From Deltaproteobacteria bacterium (GTDB lineage Bacteria; Desulfobacterota; Desulfobacteria; Desulfobacterales; Desulfatirhabdiaceae), in the NCBI GenBank assembly GCA_016219185.1, contig JACRBZ010000030.1, positions 1 to 64,000 on the forward strand: DNA of 64,000 nucleotides, written 5' to 3'. The notes beneath the pieces were generated by a model, which saw only the letters and a list, made by a program, of their open reading frames with translations, did not search any database and was not told the DNA's origin. The translations under genes and the position numbers were made by a program. Shown here in pieces: positions 54,569-64,000 of this stretch (its first letter is position 1; the number at the start of each line of letters is the position of its first letter).

Positions 54569-55939
54569 TCAGGCGATGCCGTATTCCTGAATTTTTCTTT
54601 TCAGGGTCGAGAGGGAAATGCCGAGTGTTCTTGCGGTCTTGCTGTAATTTCTGGATAGCCTGCCCAATGCGTTTGATATGTACTTTTTTTCAATTTCCCG
54701 CAACGTGGTAAGATCTTCTTCTGCGTCTTGTCGGGGCGCGGCGCTCCGCATTGCCGGAAATGATGCGGGGGCCGAGGAGTCGCCGAGGAGCAAGGATGGA
54801 TTGATAACGGTCCCCGTGCGGAGAATGAGCGCCCTCTCGATGATATTTCTCAGTTCTCTGACATTGCCGGGCCAGTCATATTTCATTAACGCGGCGATTT
54901 CCGATTCGGGGAGTGTAATGTGATCCCCGCCGCCGAGTTTTTCAATGAGATGCGCGCACAATCCGGGCAGGTCTTCCTTTCTCTTGCGCAACGGAGGGAT
55001 GTGGATGCATATCACACTGAGACGATAATAAAGGTCTTCACGAAACCTTTTTTCCCGGATTGCCCGGGGCAGATCTATATTTGTCGCGGCAATGACCCGA
55101 ACATCCACGGGCCTGGGCGTTTCGCCGCCTATCCTTTTGATTGTTTTTTCGTCCAAGACACTCAGGAGTTTCGACTGAAGATGCGGCTGAAGCTCACCGA
55201 TCTCGTCCAGGAAAATGGTGCCGCCCTCGGCCATTTCAAAAACGCCTCTTTTTGTGGCTGTCGCTCCGGTGAATGCGCCCTTTTCATGCCCGAAGAGTTC
55301 GGCTTCAATGAGGTTTTCCGGAAGCGTGGCGCAGTTCAGGCTGACGAAGGATTTTCTCGGCGTGACGCTTCGGTAGTGCATCGCTTTTGCAACGACATTT
55401 TTCCCGGTGCCTGTTTCGCCCAATATCAGCGCGGTCGCATCGGATGACGCGGAAAGACCGATCAAAGCGGTAACCTCTTGAAAAGCCGGCGAGTCGCCGA
55501 TCAATGACACGCCGTTACTTTCACGGCTTTCCCTGTACTGCTGAAGCTGCTCCACCCTTTCCAGTTCCAGGGTCCTCAGGGCGCGTTCGATCGTAAGTTT
55601 CAGTTCCTTGAGATCGAACGGCTTGGAAAGGTAATCGTGCGCGCCTTCCTTGATGGCCTTCAGCACGTTGTCAAAGCTGGGATAAGCCGTCATGAAAATG
55701 ATCTTCGTTTGCTCGTTGAAACCGAGAAATGAAGCGCAGAGTTCATGTCCTGACGCATCGGGAAGCCGCTGGTCGAGCAACACAACGTCCACTCTCCGCC
55801 TGGAGCACAGTTTCAGAGCGCCGTCTCCCGTATGCGCGGACATGACCGTGAGCCCATGCCCAGCCAAAAAATCCGTGAGACTTTCGCAGAGCGATTTATC
55901 GTCATCCACGATGATAAGCGTTCTTTTTGTACTAATCAT
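54569..55939 (-). CDS. NtrC-family sigma-54 response regulator
   Basis: 456 aa. The receiver has LLDQRLP and KPFDLKE; the AAA+ domain has Walker [15 protein letters not shown] and Walker B IFLDEI; a Fis-type HTH ends it ([16 protein letters not shown]). The full activator is intact. It overlaps the upstream kinase gene by eight bases, so the pair is one two-component system; the sigma-54 site in front of the REC-DUF4388 gene is its likely target. Confidence 0.95.
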   Translation of the reverse strand: MISTKRTLIIVDDDKSLCESLTDFLAGHGLTVMSAHTGDGALKLCSRRRVDVVLLDQRLPDASGHELCASFLGFNEQTKIIFMTAYPSFDNVLKAIKEGAHDYLSKPFDLKELKLTIERALRTLELERVEQLQQYRESRESNGVSLIGDSPAFQEVTALIGLSASSDATALILGETGTGKNVVAKAMHYRSVTPRKSFVSLNCATLPENLIEAELFGHEKGAFTGATATKRGVFEMAEGGTIFLDEIGELQPHLQSKLLSVLDEKTIKRIGGETPRPVDVRVIAATNIDLPRAIREKRFREDLYYRLSVICIHIPPLRKRKEDLPGLCAHLIEKLGGGDHITLPESEIAALMKYDWPGNVRELRNIIERALILRTGTVINPSLLLGDSSAPASFPAMRSAAPRQDAEEDLTTLREIEKKYISNALGRLSRNYSKTARTLGISLSTLKRKIQEYGIA

Positions 55940-56951
55940 TTTTCTCAGCGTGGCCGCTCCCCTCGGGAAGGGTTATCCGAACGGTCGTTCCCTGCATCCT
56001 GACGCTTTCGATGGCGATCATGCCGTTCATGTGCGCCAACATCTTTTGGGAAATGACGAGGCCAAGTCCCGTGCCCTTTGGCTTGGAGGTAAAAAAGGGT
56101 TTAAACAGCACTTTCTGCTGGTCCCGGGATATCCCGCAGCCGTTGTCCTCGACGGAAATTTGCACAGAATGCGAGGACCCGCGGATTAAGAGGAGGATAT
56201 AGGGATCGTCGCGGCCTTCTAAAGCATCCACCGCATTCGTCATGATATTCAGGAGGACCTGATGCAGTGCGCGCTTGTCCCCACGGACCTTTCCGATACC
56301 AGCACAAGGTTCATATTTCAAATCAATGCCGTTTTTCACAATATCCCGCCTGACCAGCGACAGGAAATTTTCCATGAATACGGAAATGTCGAAATCCTCG
56401 ATCCTCTGGGTCTCATACATATTGAAATTCTTCAACGTCTGGAGAAGATATTCAACTCTTCCGATATCGAGAAGCATGCGGTCGATGTATTTCATGACGG
56501 TTTCGCGGGAATACCCGTCGAGGTTTTCCTTCAGGACGCTGAGAGCCACTTTCATCGAGTTGATGGGATTTCCGATCTCATGCCTGACGCCCGAAAAAAT
56601 ATACCCGATATTGGTCGAGGAATTGATCGCCTCGGCCACGGCTTGGAGCTGATGCTTTTCCGTAATGTCCCGGACGAGAATCCAGACAAACTTATCGGCT
56701 GCGTGATAGACGGTAAATCCTAATATCCTGCCGTTCAGGTGAATTTTCTTGGCGGTGTTGGCGTATTGCGGCATTTCGGGATCGCCTGCATCCGGCAGCA
56801 GCAAGGCGCACAGCCTGGCGTAATCATCGGGCCCGATACTTCCGCCGAATAGCTCGGAAAATAGCTTGTTGGTGTATACAATCTTCTTCTCGGTCGTATT
56901 GCAAACGCCGATCCCGATGTTGACCGTCATCCATGATATTGGCGTAGACAC
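55932..56951 (-). CDS. PAS-histidine kinase
   Basis: 339 aa from GTG 56951. A PAS domain (about 10-115) is followed by a HisKA with GVRHEIGNPINS and a HATPase_c (DNGCGISRD, GTGLGLV). The beginning may be shorter than the real protein: an ATG-started frame 57021 in another phase gives a Cys-rich leader (CPISKSDCPGVCVYANIMDD) that would join smoothly if one base were removed near 56935. Cognate regulator is the overlapping NtrC gene. No membrane segment. Confidence 0.88.
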   Translation of the reverse strand: MSTPISWMTVNIGIGVCNTTEKKIVYTNKLFSELFGGSIGPDDYARLCALLLPDAGDPEMPQYANTAKKIHLNGRILGFTVYHAADKFVWILVRDITEKHQLQAVAEAINSSTNIGYIFSGVRHEIGNPINSMKVALSVLKENLDGYSRETVMKYIDRMLLDIGRVEYLLQTLKNFNMYETQRIEDFDISVFMENFLSLVRRDIVKNGIDLKYEPCAGIGKVRGDKRALHQVLLNIMTNAVDALEGRDDPYILLLIRGSSHSVQISVEDNGCGISRDQQKVLFKPFFTSKPKGTGLGLVISQKMLAHMNGMIAIESVRMQGTTVRITLPEGSGHAEKND

Positions 56952-57021
56952 ACACTCCGGGGCAGTCCGATTTGCTGATGGGGCATGTTTGACCGGGGCT
57001 CGAATGTCTACTCTCGCACAT

Positions 57022-57440
57022 AATTATTGGCCTGAAAAATCAGAAAAAATCCTTCCGGATAATAAATCTTTTTTCACGGATTTTTCTGAGGGTAGCTATA
57101 CACCTTGTGAGGGATGACAACAGGACCGGGTGATAGATGGACGTTCATTGCGGAACACGCGTTCATTTCCTGGAATTTCATTCTTCCGGTCATGGCACGA
57201 CACTCTCCTGTTGTCACATTGTGGCAAGTCACTTCAATTTTTGGTTATTATTATGGTTCCCCCCCAAATCAAAGTCAAGACAGATTATTGATTGTATTCG
57301 GGAGGGGGAGGTGCGGAAAAATAAATACAAAATCCTGCAATAATAAATGGATATTATTCAACGCTATCTGTCGTGTTAACTCCATAGGGACCTCGACCCC
57401 ATGCCGATAAAGGCGGGACGGGTTATCGGTACCTCCGGAC
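57022..57440. other. Intergenic region, no gene recognised
   Basis: 419 AT-rich bases between the divergent ends of the kinase and MOSC genes (both minus strand). An imperfect inverted repeat, TCAGAAAAAATCC/GGATTTTTCTGA, lies near 57038-57090. A TGGCACG near 57193 lacks the -12 GC. No credible gene or promoter is seen. Confidence 0.5.
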
Positions 57441-57881
57441 TTATTTCGCGTCGCCCACAACTTCGATGGCATCACCGCAGCAGATTCTCCCCGGACTTAG
57501 CACTCGGGCAAACACGCCTTCCCGCGGCATGATGCAATCTCCGGCCTGGTAATAAATGGCACATTTTTTGTGGCATTCCTTGCCGATTTGCGTGATTTCA
57601 ACCAAAGCCGTCTCCCCCAATCTGACCCGGGTGCCTATGGGTAACTTTACCCAGTCGATGCCGGTGGTGGCGATGTTTTCGGCAAAATCTCCGAACGTGA
57701 CGTCAAGACCCTGACTACGCGCGGTTTCGATGCTTTCGGATGCCAGAAAACTGACCTGACGGTGCCATTTCCCGGCATGCGCATCACCCTCCAGGCCATG
57801 ATCCTCTGTTAAAAACGCCTCTTGAACCGGTGTCTTGCGGGTCCCTTTTTTCTTGCTGATGGCGATGGATACGATCTTCAT
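57441..57881 (-). CDS. MOSC-domain protein
   Basis: 146 aa from ATG 57881 (GGAG upstream). Family landmarks are LEGDAHAG, FGDFAENI, LPIGTRVRLG and the Cys region GKECHKKCAIY. MOSC proteins are linked to molybdenum cofactor or metal-sulfur transfer. The longer frame from 57908 overlaps the next gene's end, so the two are coupled. Confidence 0.87.
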   Translation of the reverse strand: MKIVSIAISKKKGTRKTPVQEAFLTEDHGLEGDAHAGKWHRQVSFLASESIETARSQGLDVTFGDFAENIATTGIDWVKLPIGTRVRLGETALVEITQIGKECHKKCAIYYQAGDCIMPREGVFARVLSPGRICCGDAIEVVGDAK

Positions 57882-57904
57882 TTTTACTCCGGACGTTAAT
57901 GGGT

Positions 57905-58678
57905 TCATCCATGCTGATTCTTTATGAAAAAAATCAAAGCAACAATGATGCCGATGATGACAACGATCTTACGCAGGGCCCCAGGCGGGATCCGACCCGC
58001 CAATCGGCCGCCCAGGGTCCCGCCCACAAGTGCGCCTATGGCCATGACTCCCACGACAGACCAAACGATCTGTCCCGAAAACAGGAAGAAGATGGCGGTT
58101 GCAATATTGATACTGAATGCCATGGCTTGTTTCAATGCATTGAGCCGGGTCATCGTATCGTCCAGAATGAGACCCAGTACCGCCAACACGATGACACTGA
58201 GCCCGGCGCCGAAATACCCGCCATAGATGGCGGCTGGAATCACGGGAATCACGGCCCAGGCTTCATGAATTTTTGCAGAACCCGCATGGCCGGCGCGACG
58301 TATGAGCCATCCCCGCAAAGGGTCCTGTATGGCCAGAAGTCCTGATGCAATCAGGATCAAAAACGGTACCAGCGTTCGAAACGCATGCTCTCCGGTGTTC
58401 AGCAGCAGGACGCCGCCGGCGATTCCTCCCAGCACACCGACAGGCAACAACAGAAACACTCGATGCTTTTGCCCCCGTAAATCCTTCATCTGTGCGAATG
58501 TTGCTCCCAGGTAGCCGGGGCAGAGAGCTACCGTATTGGTGATATTGGCGGCTACGGCAGGAATACCCACGGCCGTCAGCATTGGAAACGTTATGAGCGT
58601 TCCACCGCCGGCAAGTGCATTCACCGCGCCGCCGGCTATGGCCGCCAGCCCCACTAAACAAAATTCTAACCAGCTCAT
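57905..58678 (-). CDS. TauE/SafE-family permease
   Basis: 257 aa membrane protein with about seven hydrophobic segments. [15 protein letters not shown] at the start and [17 protein letters not shown] in the middle are the duplicated family motifs. Likely exports or imports an anionic sulfur or related compound. Transcribed ahead of MOSC. Different from the TauE copy next to dsrC. Confidence 0.85.
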   Translation of the reverse strand: MSWLEFCLVGLAAIAGGAVNALAGGGTLITFPMLTAVGIPAVAANITNTVALCPGYLGATFAQMKDLRGQKHRVFLLLPVGVLGGIAGGVLLLNTGEHAFRTLVPFLILIASGLLAIQDPLRGWLIRRAGHAGSAKIHEAWAVIPVIPAAIYGGYFGAGLSVIVLAVLGLILDDTMTRLNALKQAMAFSINIATAIFFLFSGQIVWSVVGVMAIGALVGGTLGGRLAGRIPPGALRKIVVIIGIIVALIFFIKNQHG

Positions 58679-58719
58679 TTTATTTTATTCCAATTCGTTG
58701 TGATGAACCCATCAAGGTT

Positions 58720-59721
58720 CTATCCGATGGTTTGCTTGTAGGCTTTCAAGAGTTTTTCCGTTTCTTTTTTGCCCAGATAGGGAATTTTTATGGTTTTTGC
58801 CCAGAAGAAATTATGCCCCAGAATATTTTTAATGACCGTGGAAGACATTGCCCTGTAAGCATCTCTTGTTGGTTTTTGGGTGAGCCACTCCAAATCGCGA
58901 TAGAGGGCACCCCGTACATTCGGATCTGATTTGACGTCGCTCTTAACCCGACCCGCCGCAACGATGCCTTCATATTTGTGATAAAGAAAAACGACGTCAT
59001 TTCTGTTGAGACAATGAATGATCTGTTGCTGGTCACCAAAAGCAGCCACACGATTGTTGTCGCACATATACCAGAGCGATTCGGGATAGAGCTTCCGGCA
59101 CGTGTCGAAGATAACGCCTTTGAAAACCGCCGGGTTCATATGGCGATCATAGGGGATCGAGAAGAATTCAAAGTAATGATCGTTGCCGATGGTGTAAATC
59201 CGGTAAGGAATGAAATCCAAACACAGACCCCTTGATTTCCAATAATCGATGTTGCGGATAAGCTCATCGTCTCCCGCGCTGCCGACGACGATGAGATGCT
59301 GTACCGTGTTAAACGCCGATTGATCAAGCGGTCGTTCGAGATCGAAATTGCTCTGATGTTCTTCCTGTAAATCAATGTCCTCCGCACCGCTGTATTTTGC
59401 CAGCAGCTTTTGGAGACTATCGAAACTCCAATGCGCTGCCTTTTCGCAGAATTGAAGTCCCTGATGAACGGCATCAGCTCCCGCACCAATGCGTCTCTGG
59501 TCAAAAATTACCAGATCGCCTTTCCGGTTTAAGGCATAAATGTCAGCCTCGGCCTTTCTGGACCGATCTTGGAAAATAGGCATCAATTCGTTCTCGAAGA
59601 GCACTTCCAACAGGTTGTCCGCCACCAGATTCTCCAGATCCTTTCCCGCATGGCTGCTATGAAAAGTAACAGGGGTGATGGAATCAAAGACGCCGTTCGT
59701 TTGTCCGAGTTTGTAAAGCAT
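58720..59721 (-). CDS. Degenerate PD-(D/E)XK nuclease-like protein with EVE-like C-terminus
   Basis: 333 aa. An N-terminal nuclease-like core shows Glu30, Asp60 (EADIYALN) and Asp74-Gln-Arg76 (FDQRR) where active enzymes have (D/E)xK, then AVHQGLQFCEKAA as in NucS-type folds. The C-terminal third (DVVFLYHKYEGIVAAGRV) looks like an EVE/PUA-type nucleotide-binding domain. AAAGGAG lies before the ATG at 59721. It sits next to type I R-M remnants, so a defence link is likely. Both domain calls are by pattern only. Confidence 0.6.
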   Translation of the reverse strand: MLYKLGQTNGVFDSITPVTFHSSHAGKDLENLVADNLLEVLFENELMPIFQDRSRKAEADIYALNRKGDLVIFDQRRIGAGADAVHQGLQFCEKAAHWSFDSLQKLLAKYSGAEDIDLQEEHQSNFDLERPLDQSAFNTVQHLIVVGSAGDDELIRNIDYWKSRGLCLDFIPYRIYTIGNDHYFEFFSIPYDRHMNPAVFKGVIFDTCRKLYPESLWYMCDNNRVAAFGDQQQIIHCLNRNDVVFLYHKYEGIVAAGRVKSDVKSDPNVRGALYRDLEWLTQKPTRDAYRAMSSTVIKNILGHNFFWAKTIKIPYLGKKETEKLLKAYKQTIG

Positions 59722-59724
59722 GTT

Positions 59725-59842
59725 TTAAGGTTCTCCTTTAAAAGCTTGGTGCGGTAGTGATTTCTTTCAGCTCGTCAAGCGCGGCGAGCCTGTGCTGGCA
59801 GAGGCATTCGAGATGTCGGGTTTCTTCGGGCAATTCGTAGTC
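59725..59842 (-). pseudogene. hsdS C-terminal remnant (second copy)
   Basis: The minus strand encodes LPEETRHLECLCQHRLAALDEL and, after a one-base shift, KKSLPHQAFKGEP and a stop at 59725. This is the C-terminal coiled coil of a type I specificity subunit. Only this end is left. Confidence 0.7.
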
Positions 59843-59861
59843 CGTTTTTTATTGATCTTCA

Positions 59862-60215
59862 TCATGCCGCTGCCTGTTGTTGATAGAGGTATTTCTGAAA
59901 GCCGCTGAACACCTTGCCGATCTCCTCCGGCTTGCCAAGATCAGCCACGGCATCGGCAAGCGAATCATTATATTTGAGTTGAAGGAGTGGTGTCAACTTT
60001 CCTTGATCGAGTTCTCCCACACCGACGCTATCGATGATCTTCAGCATCTCGGCGAGCTGATCCCTGCCGAAGCCTTTTTCGGCCAATCCTTCCAATAGCT
60101 TCCTGCGTGTATCCGGCACGCTCCACAGGGCCCGCAGTTCGTTTTCGTCCTTGAAGAACTCGGGCAGCTTGCCAAAGAGTGCTTGCAGAAACTGCAAACA
60201 CATGTTTAGGTTCAC
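59862..60215 (-). pseudogene. hsdR C-terminal remnant
   Basis: 117 codons matching the end of type I restriction subunits (EcoEI-R type): FFKDENELRALW, TRRKLLEGLAEKGF, then, after a missing internal part, GELDQGKLTPLLQLKY and FSGFQKYLYQ. Helicase and nuclease domains are absent. No start with a ribosome site is visible. Not functional. Confidence 0.75.
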
Positions 60216-60261
60216 GATAGCGATACATCCGGTTTCCGCGATCTTTTTGTGGGGTAGTCGA

Positions 60262-61108
60262 CCTCGCGCGCCATTGTCGGTAAGCTATGCATTGGCTTTC
60301 TGGCAGGCGGCCAGTATCCAGTAAACGGCGTAAAATCACCTCACCACTCACGCCCTGTAGGCCTTACATTGCCGTTCAAGCTACACGTCGTATTGAGTTA
60401 CCTCGTCAGGACGAGTTGCATCCTGGATGCTCGATAGAAAAGCATCAGGTACCAGCAGATGACCCGCGAAGGCATTGGAATCACGTTCGCGACCTTACCT
60501 TGGAAGGATTGCAAATCACGTTCGTCATCAATTGAACTGGCTTTGTGCAGCAATAGATGACCCAACTCATGCATAAGAGTGAACGACTGCTGAGACTCCC
60601 AAGGCTGTTTTTTTTGATGAACCAGTACGCCCCACGCTTCAACCGTTAAGCGGTAAGTCTCAAAGTTGTTTTCCTCGGCCAGCCCCAGCCACTTGCGTGC
60701 AATACGGGCTGCCTCCCGCAGATCTCTATGTGGTAGTTTGGGCGGGTTGAACCTCAGTTGTTCCGTTTCATCCAGGTCTTCAAGCAGACTCAAGTACACT
60801 GCCCGCTGTTTTTCCACCCGTTCGATCAATTTCTTGAGGCTTGGGGATAACTCCGGTTTCTGGTTGGCGAGTATGCGGAATTGTGTTGTATGCCCCTGTG
60901 CCTCATCAAGTAAAAACAGTACGCCACAGCCAAAATACTCCGCCACCTTGCGTAACTGGTTGAACGTCATGCCGTCCTTGCCAGTCATGACGCGCTCCAT
61001 GCTGGTTGCCGCGATGTCCAATTCAGACGCAAGTACACCCGGAGTGATGCCGTAATCGACACAACACCAAATAATACGTTCTGAATTTATCGACTGAATA
61101 CGTTCCAT
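60262..61108 (-). pseudogene. XRE-HTH/ImmA-IrrE metallopeptidase, frameshifted
   Basis: From ATG 61108 an HTH (ASELDIAATSMERVMTG) and the zinc peptidase motif HELGHLLLH are intact. After SFQGK near 60480 the reading frame is lost; the correct continuation NAFAGHLLVPDAFLSSI is in another frame and soon ends. A third frame holds VILRRLLDTGRLPES, typical of the family's end. At least two indels have broken the C-terminal part. Such proteins usually cut a partner repressor. Confidence 0.75.
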
Positions 61109-61153
61109 GGCTGAATTATTATATCGGCGATATGTAACTTGTGCAAGGAATTG

Positions 61154-61637
61154 CTACAAAGCACCACTGGATGCCTGGTGCAGGAGTGATTTTTTTTGCT
61201 CGTCGAGAGTGGTGATCTTCTGCTGGTAGATAGATTCAAGGCGTTGGGCTTCGGCTGAAAACAAGTCAAATTGTTCGACGATGTGCTGCTGTTCGGGGAG
61301 CGGGGGGTGGGATCGGAATCGAGTTAAGCGCCTTTTGGTTCAGCTTCGGTTAAGCAGTTCCTTTTATGTATTCATCGAGAGGAATACTCTCCAGGTACAG
61401 CTCAACGAATCGCGGAGTTGCCATGTTTTCGAACTTCAGGATGTGTGCGTGATTGTTTACCCAGTATTTTCCCGATGCCGGGAATGCTATAGGTGTTGAA
61501 CGTGCAAGTAGGTTTGCCCCATCTTCTGAAACAAGTAGTGTATCGCAATCGAAGATGTAATCGGATACGTAATTCACATTCATGCGGATACTTTTGTCAA
61601 CTACACTGCGCTGCGATTTAACGACATAAATTACCAT
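61154..61637 (-). pseudogene. hsdS fragment (first copy)
   Basis: The minus strand encodes the second target-recognition domain of a type I specificity subunit (EDGANLLARSTPIAF, NNHAHILKF), then a stop codon TAA where GTAQPKLNQ has Gln, PKLNQKALNSIPIP, a one-base shift, and LPEQQHIVEQFD with the C-terminal coiled coil ending at 61154. The N-terminal half is gone. Two disabling changes. Confidence 0.78.
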
Positions 61638-61950
61638 ATTATCGCAGCTTACATGTTTTCATGGTCTCAGCCTGAATGCGTGCTGGAAAATCATATTAAA
61701 CGCAAAATGGAATTCGTATAACCAACCAGAATATGAAAATGAATCCATTGTGGAGAAATTGTGGAGACAATATGGAATAATTATGGATATTAACATGTTG
61801 TGGCTTGGAGACCTTGACTTTCTGCATGGTATCCACCAGAAGTGACGTTAAAAAACTGAATCGATGCAACTCACGAAAGAAATCTCATGCAGTTAAAATT
61901 CAAATAAAAAGTCTTTTTTACTTTGTAAGATTAATGAAAGGGGTCATATT
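61638..61950. other. Intergenic region, AT-rich
   Basis: 313 bases between the hsdS fragment and the large secreted protein gene. A short TTGTGGAGA repeat lies around 61750-61780. No gene recognised; the promoter of the next gene is presumably here, but I cannot place its boxes. Confidence 0.5.
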
Positions 61951-64000
61951 ATGCAGAACCGGCTGAAAGTCAAAAGTCCTGTCAGTTTTTTTGTTTCCCT
62001 GCCCATTGCTCTGATTATGTTATGCATTTTAGGATTCGGACAAAGTGCCATAGGAGCAACCATTCCCAAATTTAAAGTTGACTCTTGCTTGTCTCGTCAC
62101 AAAGTTAACTTTGGGACAAAACAAATTGGTACTATCAACAGTGAAAAGTTTACTATAAGGAACACTGGCACATCCCCCCTCAACCTTAGTTCTTTCATTG
62201 TCACCAACGACGATATAAACAATCAGGACTTCTCCCTTTCCGACGACAGTACCTGTGAGGGGGCAAGTTTGGAGAAAGGAGAAACCTGCATTGTCTGGTT
62301 CTATTTCAAACCTCTTAATGCGGGAATAAGGACAGGTACTCTCTCCTTTATCTATAATGATGAAACCAATACGCCCCAGGCACGAACAGTTCTCTTAAAA
62401 GGAAAAGCCACAGGAGAACCCAATAATACTGCTCCAGTTATTAATTCTTTTACTGCAACACCGTCAAATGTTACCCTGGGAGAAAGTGTAATTCTCTCAT
62501 GGGACGTTTCCGATGCCACTTCATTAAGTATCAACCCGGATGTAGGTGTCGTGAGCGGAACTTCTGTTTGTGTAACCCCGAAAACAACTGGTGAGTTCGA
62601 ATACATCCTCACTGCTTCAAATGCTTACGGGTCGAGTATCGCTTCAGTAACTGTTACTGTGTCGGAGAATACAGGTGGGATCAACATTTCGTCCTTTGCA
62701 GTTTCCAAAGCGGAATCAGCCAGCACATATGATCCGGCAGACATTGTCAATAATACCAAGTTTGACTATACTGTACTGATAGATTTCACTGCCAATACCG
62801 CGCAATTATCTACAGGCAATGCTCAACAGATCACCAGTGCCGGGATCGCGCTTACTTCTGAGATCACAATTGCTCCGACAACCTATGGAATCACCATTGT
62901 TTCGACCTCTGCCAGTCCGGTGAAATATATACTTTCCGGCATACTTTCCGGTACTCTTACCGTATCGAGCAGCAACAAATATTGTCTATATCTAAAAAAT
63001 GTAACGATTAATGCTTCTTCAGGGCCTGCGATCTACCTGGAATCGGAAAGCAAAGCCTTTATTGTCACAGCTCCGGATACAGCCAATACACTTACTGACG
63101 CAGCTAGCAGCGGTACAATGAAAAAGAAAGGAGCCTTGCATTCTCAAGGTTCAATGATCTTCAGCGGTGACGGCCAGCTTAATGTAACCGGCAACTACAA
63201 GCACGGCATATATAGTAATGATTATATCCGTATCAGCGGTGGTGAACTCGATGTGGAAGTTTCTGTAAAAGATGCAATCAGATCAGTTAATGCCTTCATT
63301 TTCGATGATGGGCACTTGACGATTCGTGCGACCGGAACAACTATCGATGATGAAAGTAAAGGGGTCAAAGTTGAAGGGTTGGAAGGTGAGCGTGGTGCCT
63401 GTAAGGGGTATGTAATAATCAATGGCGGCCATATCACCATAACTTCCGTCGGAAAAGCCATCACTGCCGGATGGGATATCGATGAAGATTCCGAAACAAC
63501 TAGCACATTGGATGACCCGAGTCCATATGTAGAAATCAATAATGGAGTAATTGTCATCAATACTACCGGGACTCCCTATGAATATATAAAAGACGGAGAA
63601 ACAGTCAGTTGCAGTCCGGAAGGGATTGAGGGGAAAAGCTACCTCACAATCAACAGCGCTTATATGGTTATCAACACCACAGATGACGCCCTCAATGCCG
63701 GGAACTCGATAACCATCAATGGTGGCTATATCTATGCTGCAAGTTCAACCAACGATTCAATTGATTCGAATGGGACTCTGACGATTACCGGCGGGGTTAT
63801 TGTCGCCATTGGTGCAGAAATACCGGAAGGTGCGTTTGACTGTGACAGGAACACGTTCCAGATTACAGGCGGCACTTTTGTTGGCATAGCAGGAGATACC
63901 AGTATCCCCACGGCAGGTGTCTGTACTCAAAATTCAATTATCTACAATAGTCTTGCAGCCGGAAATACCATGTCCTTGAAAAGTGCTGATGGCACCACTG
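61951..64000 (+). CDS. Large secreted carbohydrate-binding protein, 3' end outside the window
   Basis: 683 codons are visible with no stop before the edge. AAAGGGG precedes the ATG. A signal peptide (hydrophobic VSLPIALIMLCILGF, cleavage near IGA) is followed by a choice-of-anchor D/HYDIN-like domain (about 48-155, VNFGTKQIGT, FTIRNTGTSPLNLSSF), an Ig/PKD-like domain (about 160-240) and a long repetitive beta region of the Cthe_2159/DUF4353 carbohydrate-binding kind, with rungs such as ITINGGYIYA, LTITGGVIVA and FQITGGTFVG. It is probably exported and may bind polysaccharide. Family names are from memory of the motifs. Confidence 0.8.
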   Translation, partial: MQNRLKVKSPVSFFVSLPIALIMLCILGFGQSAIGATIPKFKVDSCLSRHKVNFGTKQIGTINSEKFTIRNTGTSPLNLSSFIVTNDDINNQDFSLSDDSTCEGASLEKGETCIVWFYFKPLNAGIRTGTLSFIYNDETNTPQARTVLLKGKATGEPNNTAPVINSFTATPSNVTLGESVILSWDVSDATSLSINPDVGVVSGTSVCVTPKTTGEFEYILTASNAYGSSIASVTVTVSENTGGINISSFAVSKAESASTYDPADIVNNTKFDYTVLIDFTANTAQLSTGNAQQITSAGIALTSEITIAPTTYGITIVSTSASPVKYILSGILSGTLTVSSSNKYCLYLKNVTINASSGPAIYLESESKAFIVTAPDTANTLTDAASSGTMKKKGALHSQGSMIFSGDGQLNVTGNYKHGIYSNDYIRISGGELDVEVSVKDAIRSVNAFIFDDGHLTIRATGTTIDDESKGVKVEGLEGERGACKGYVIINGGHITITSVGKAITAGWDIDEDSETTSTLDDPSPYVEINNGVIVINTTGTPYEYIKDGETVSCSPEGIEGKSYLTINSAYMVINTTDDALNAGNSITINGGYIYAASSTNDSIDSNGTLTITGGVIVAIGAEIPEGAFDCDRNTFQITGGTFVGIAGDTSIPTAGVCTQNSIIYNSLAAGNTMSLKSADGTT

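Noticed and set aside
57193..57207. Sigma-54 promoter at TGGCACG
   Set aside because: The -24 part fits, but the bases at the -12 position are TC rather than GC, and no gene starts downstream on that strand.

Overview
The window looks like the chromosome of a strictly anaerobic, sulfate-reducing bacterium of the Desulfobacterota (Desulfobacteraceae-like). The evidence is a canonical DsrC, an Hdr/Flx-type electron-transfer cluster with two selenocysteine (UGA) proteins, an AhbB-type siroheme decarboxylase, LL-diaminopimelate aminotransferase (dapL), many sensor kinases with sigma-54 regulators, and frequent TTG starts. The species cannot be named from this sequence.

Region 1 (1-9813) is a signalling block, all on the plus strand. 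It holds a partial histidine kinase, a REC-PAS-kinase, a CoA-disulfide-reductase-like/rhodanese (persulfide reductase) fusion, a second REC-PAS-kinase with a Cys/His-rich PAS, an NtrC-type sigma-54 activator, and a response regulator with two REC domains around a duplicated Cys-containing module. That last gene follows a good -24/-12 promoter.

Region 2 (10168-21354) is the main metabolic cluster: a short Sec-containing HdrA N-terminal half, NuoE- and NuoF-like subunits, a large NuoG-HdrA fusion, a Sec-containing MvhD/FlxD, FlxC-, FlxB- and FlxA-like proteins, then dsrC with its own promoter and terminator, and a TauE/SafE exporter. I read the Hdr/Nuo/Flx genes as one cytoplasmic NAD(H)-linked flavin/Fe-S complex that may reduce or oxidise DsrC or ferredoxin. 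No hdrB or hdrC is present.

Region 3 (21495-29720) is mixed: polysaccharide deacetylase, GNAT acetyltransferase, a broken methyltransferase, yjbQ, an AhbB-like gene, a nitrilase, an Fe-S flavoprotein, a NitT/TauT/THI5-type ABC transporter, a Rho-N-like small protein and a HAD phosphatase.

Region 4 (29722-45471) is core metabolism: xerC-hslV-hslU, argB-argD-argF-argG-argH, a lipoprotein, lysA, an unrelated AT-richer secreted protein, dapF, dapL, folK, a small YHS-like protein, transaldolase, pgsA, and tRNA-Gly and tRNA-Cys.

Region 5 (45667-64000) is accessory. It has hemerythrin, enoyl-CoA hydratase, and an AbrB-type regulator with arsM behind a palindromic operator. Next come an orphan BrnA antitoxin with a BrnT stump, a periplasmic binding protein paired with a hybrid kinase, and a minus-strand kinase/NtrC/REC-DUF4388-roadblock set with its own sigma-54 site. 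MOSC and TauE genes follow, then a decayed type I restriction-modification/ImmA island, and finally a large secreted carbohydrate-binding protein running off the end.
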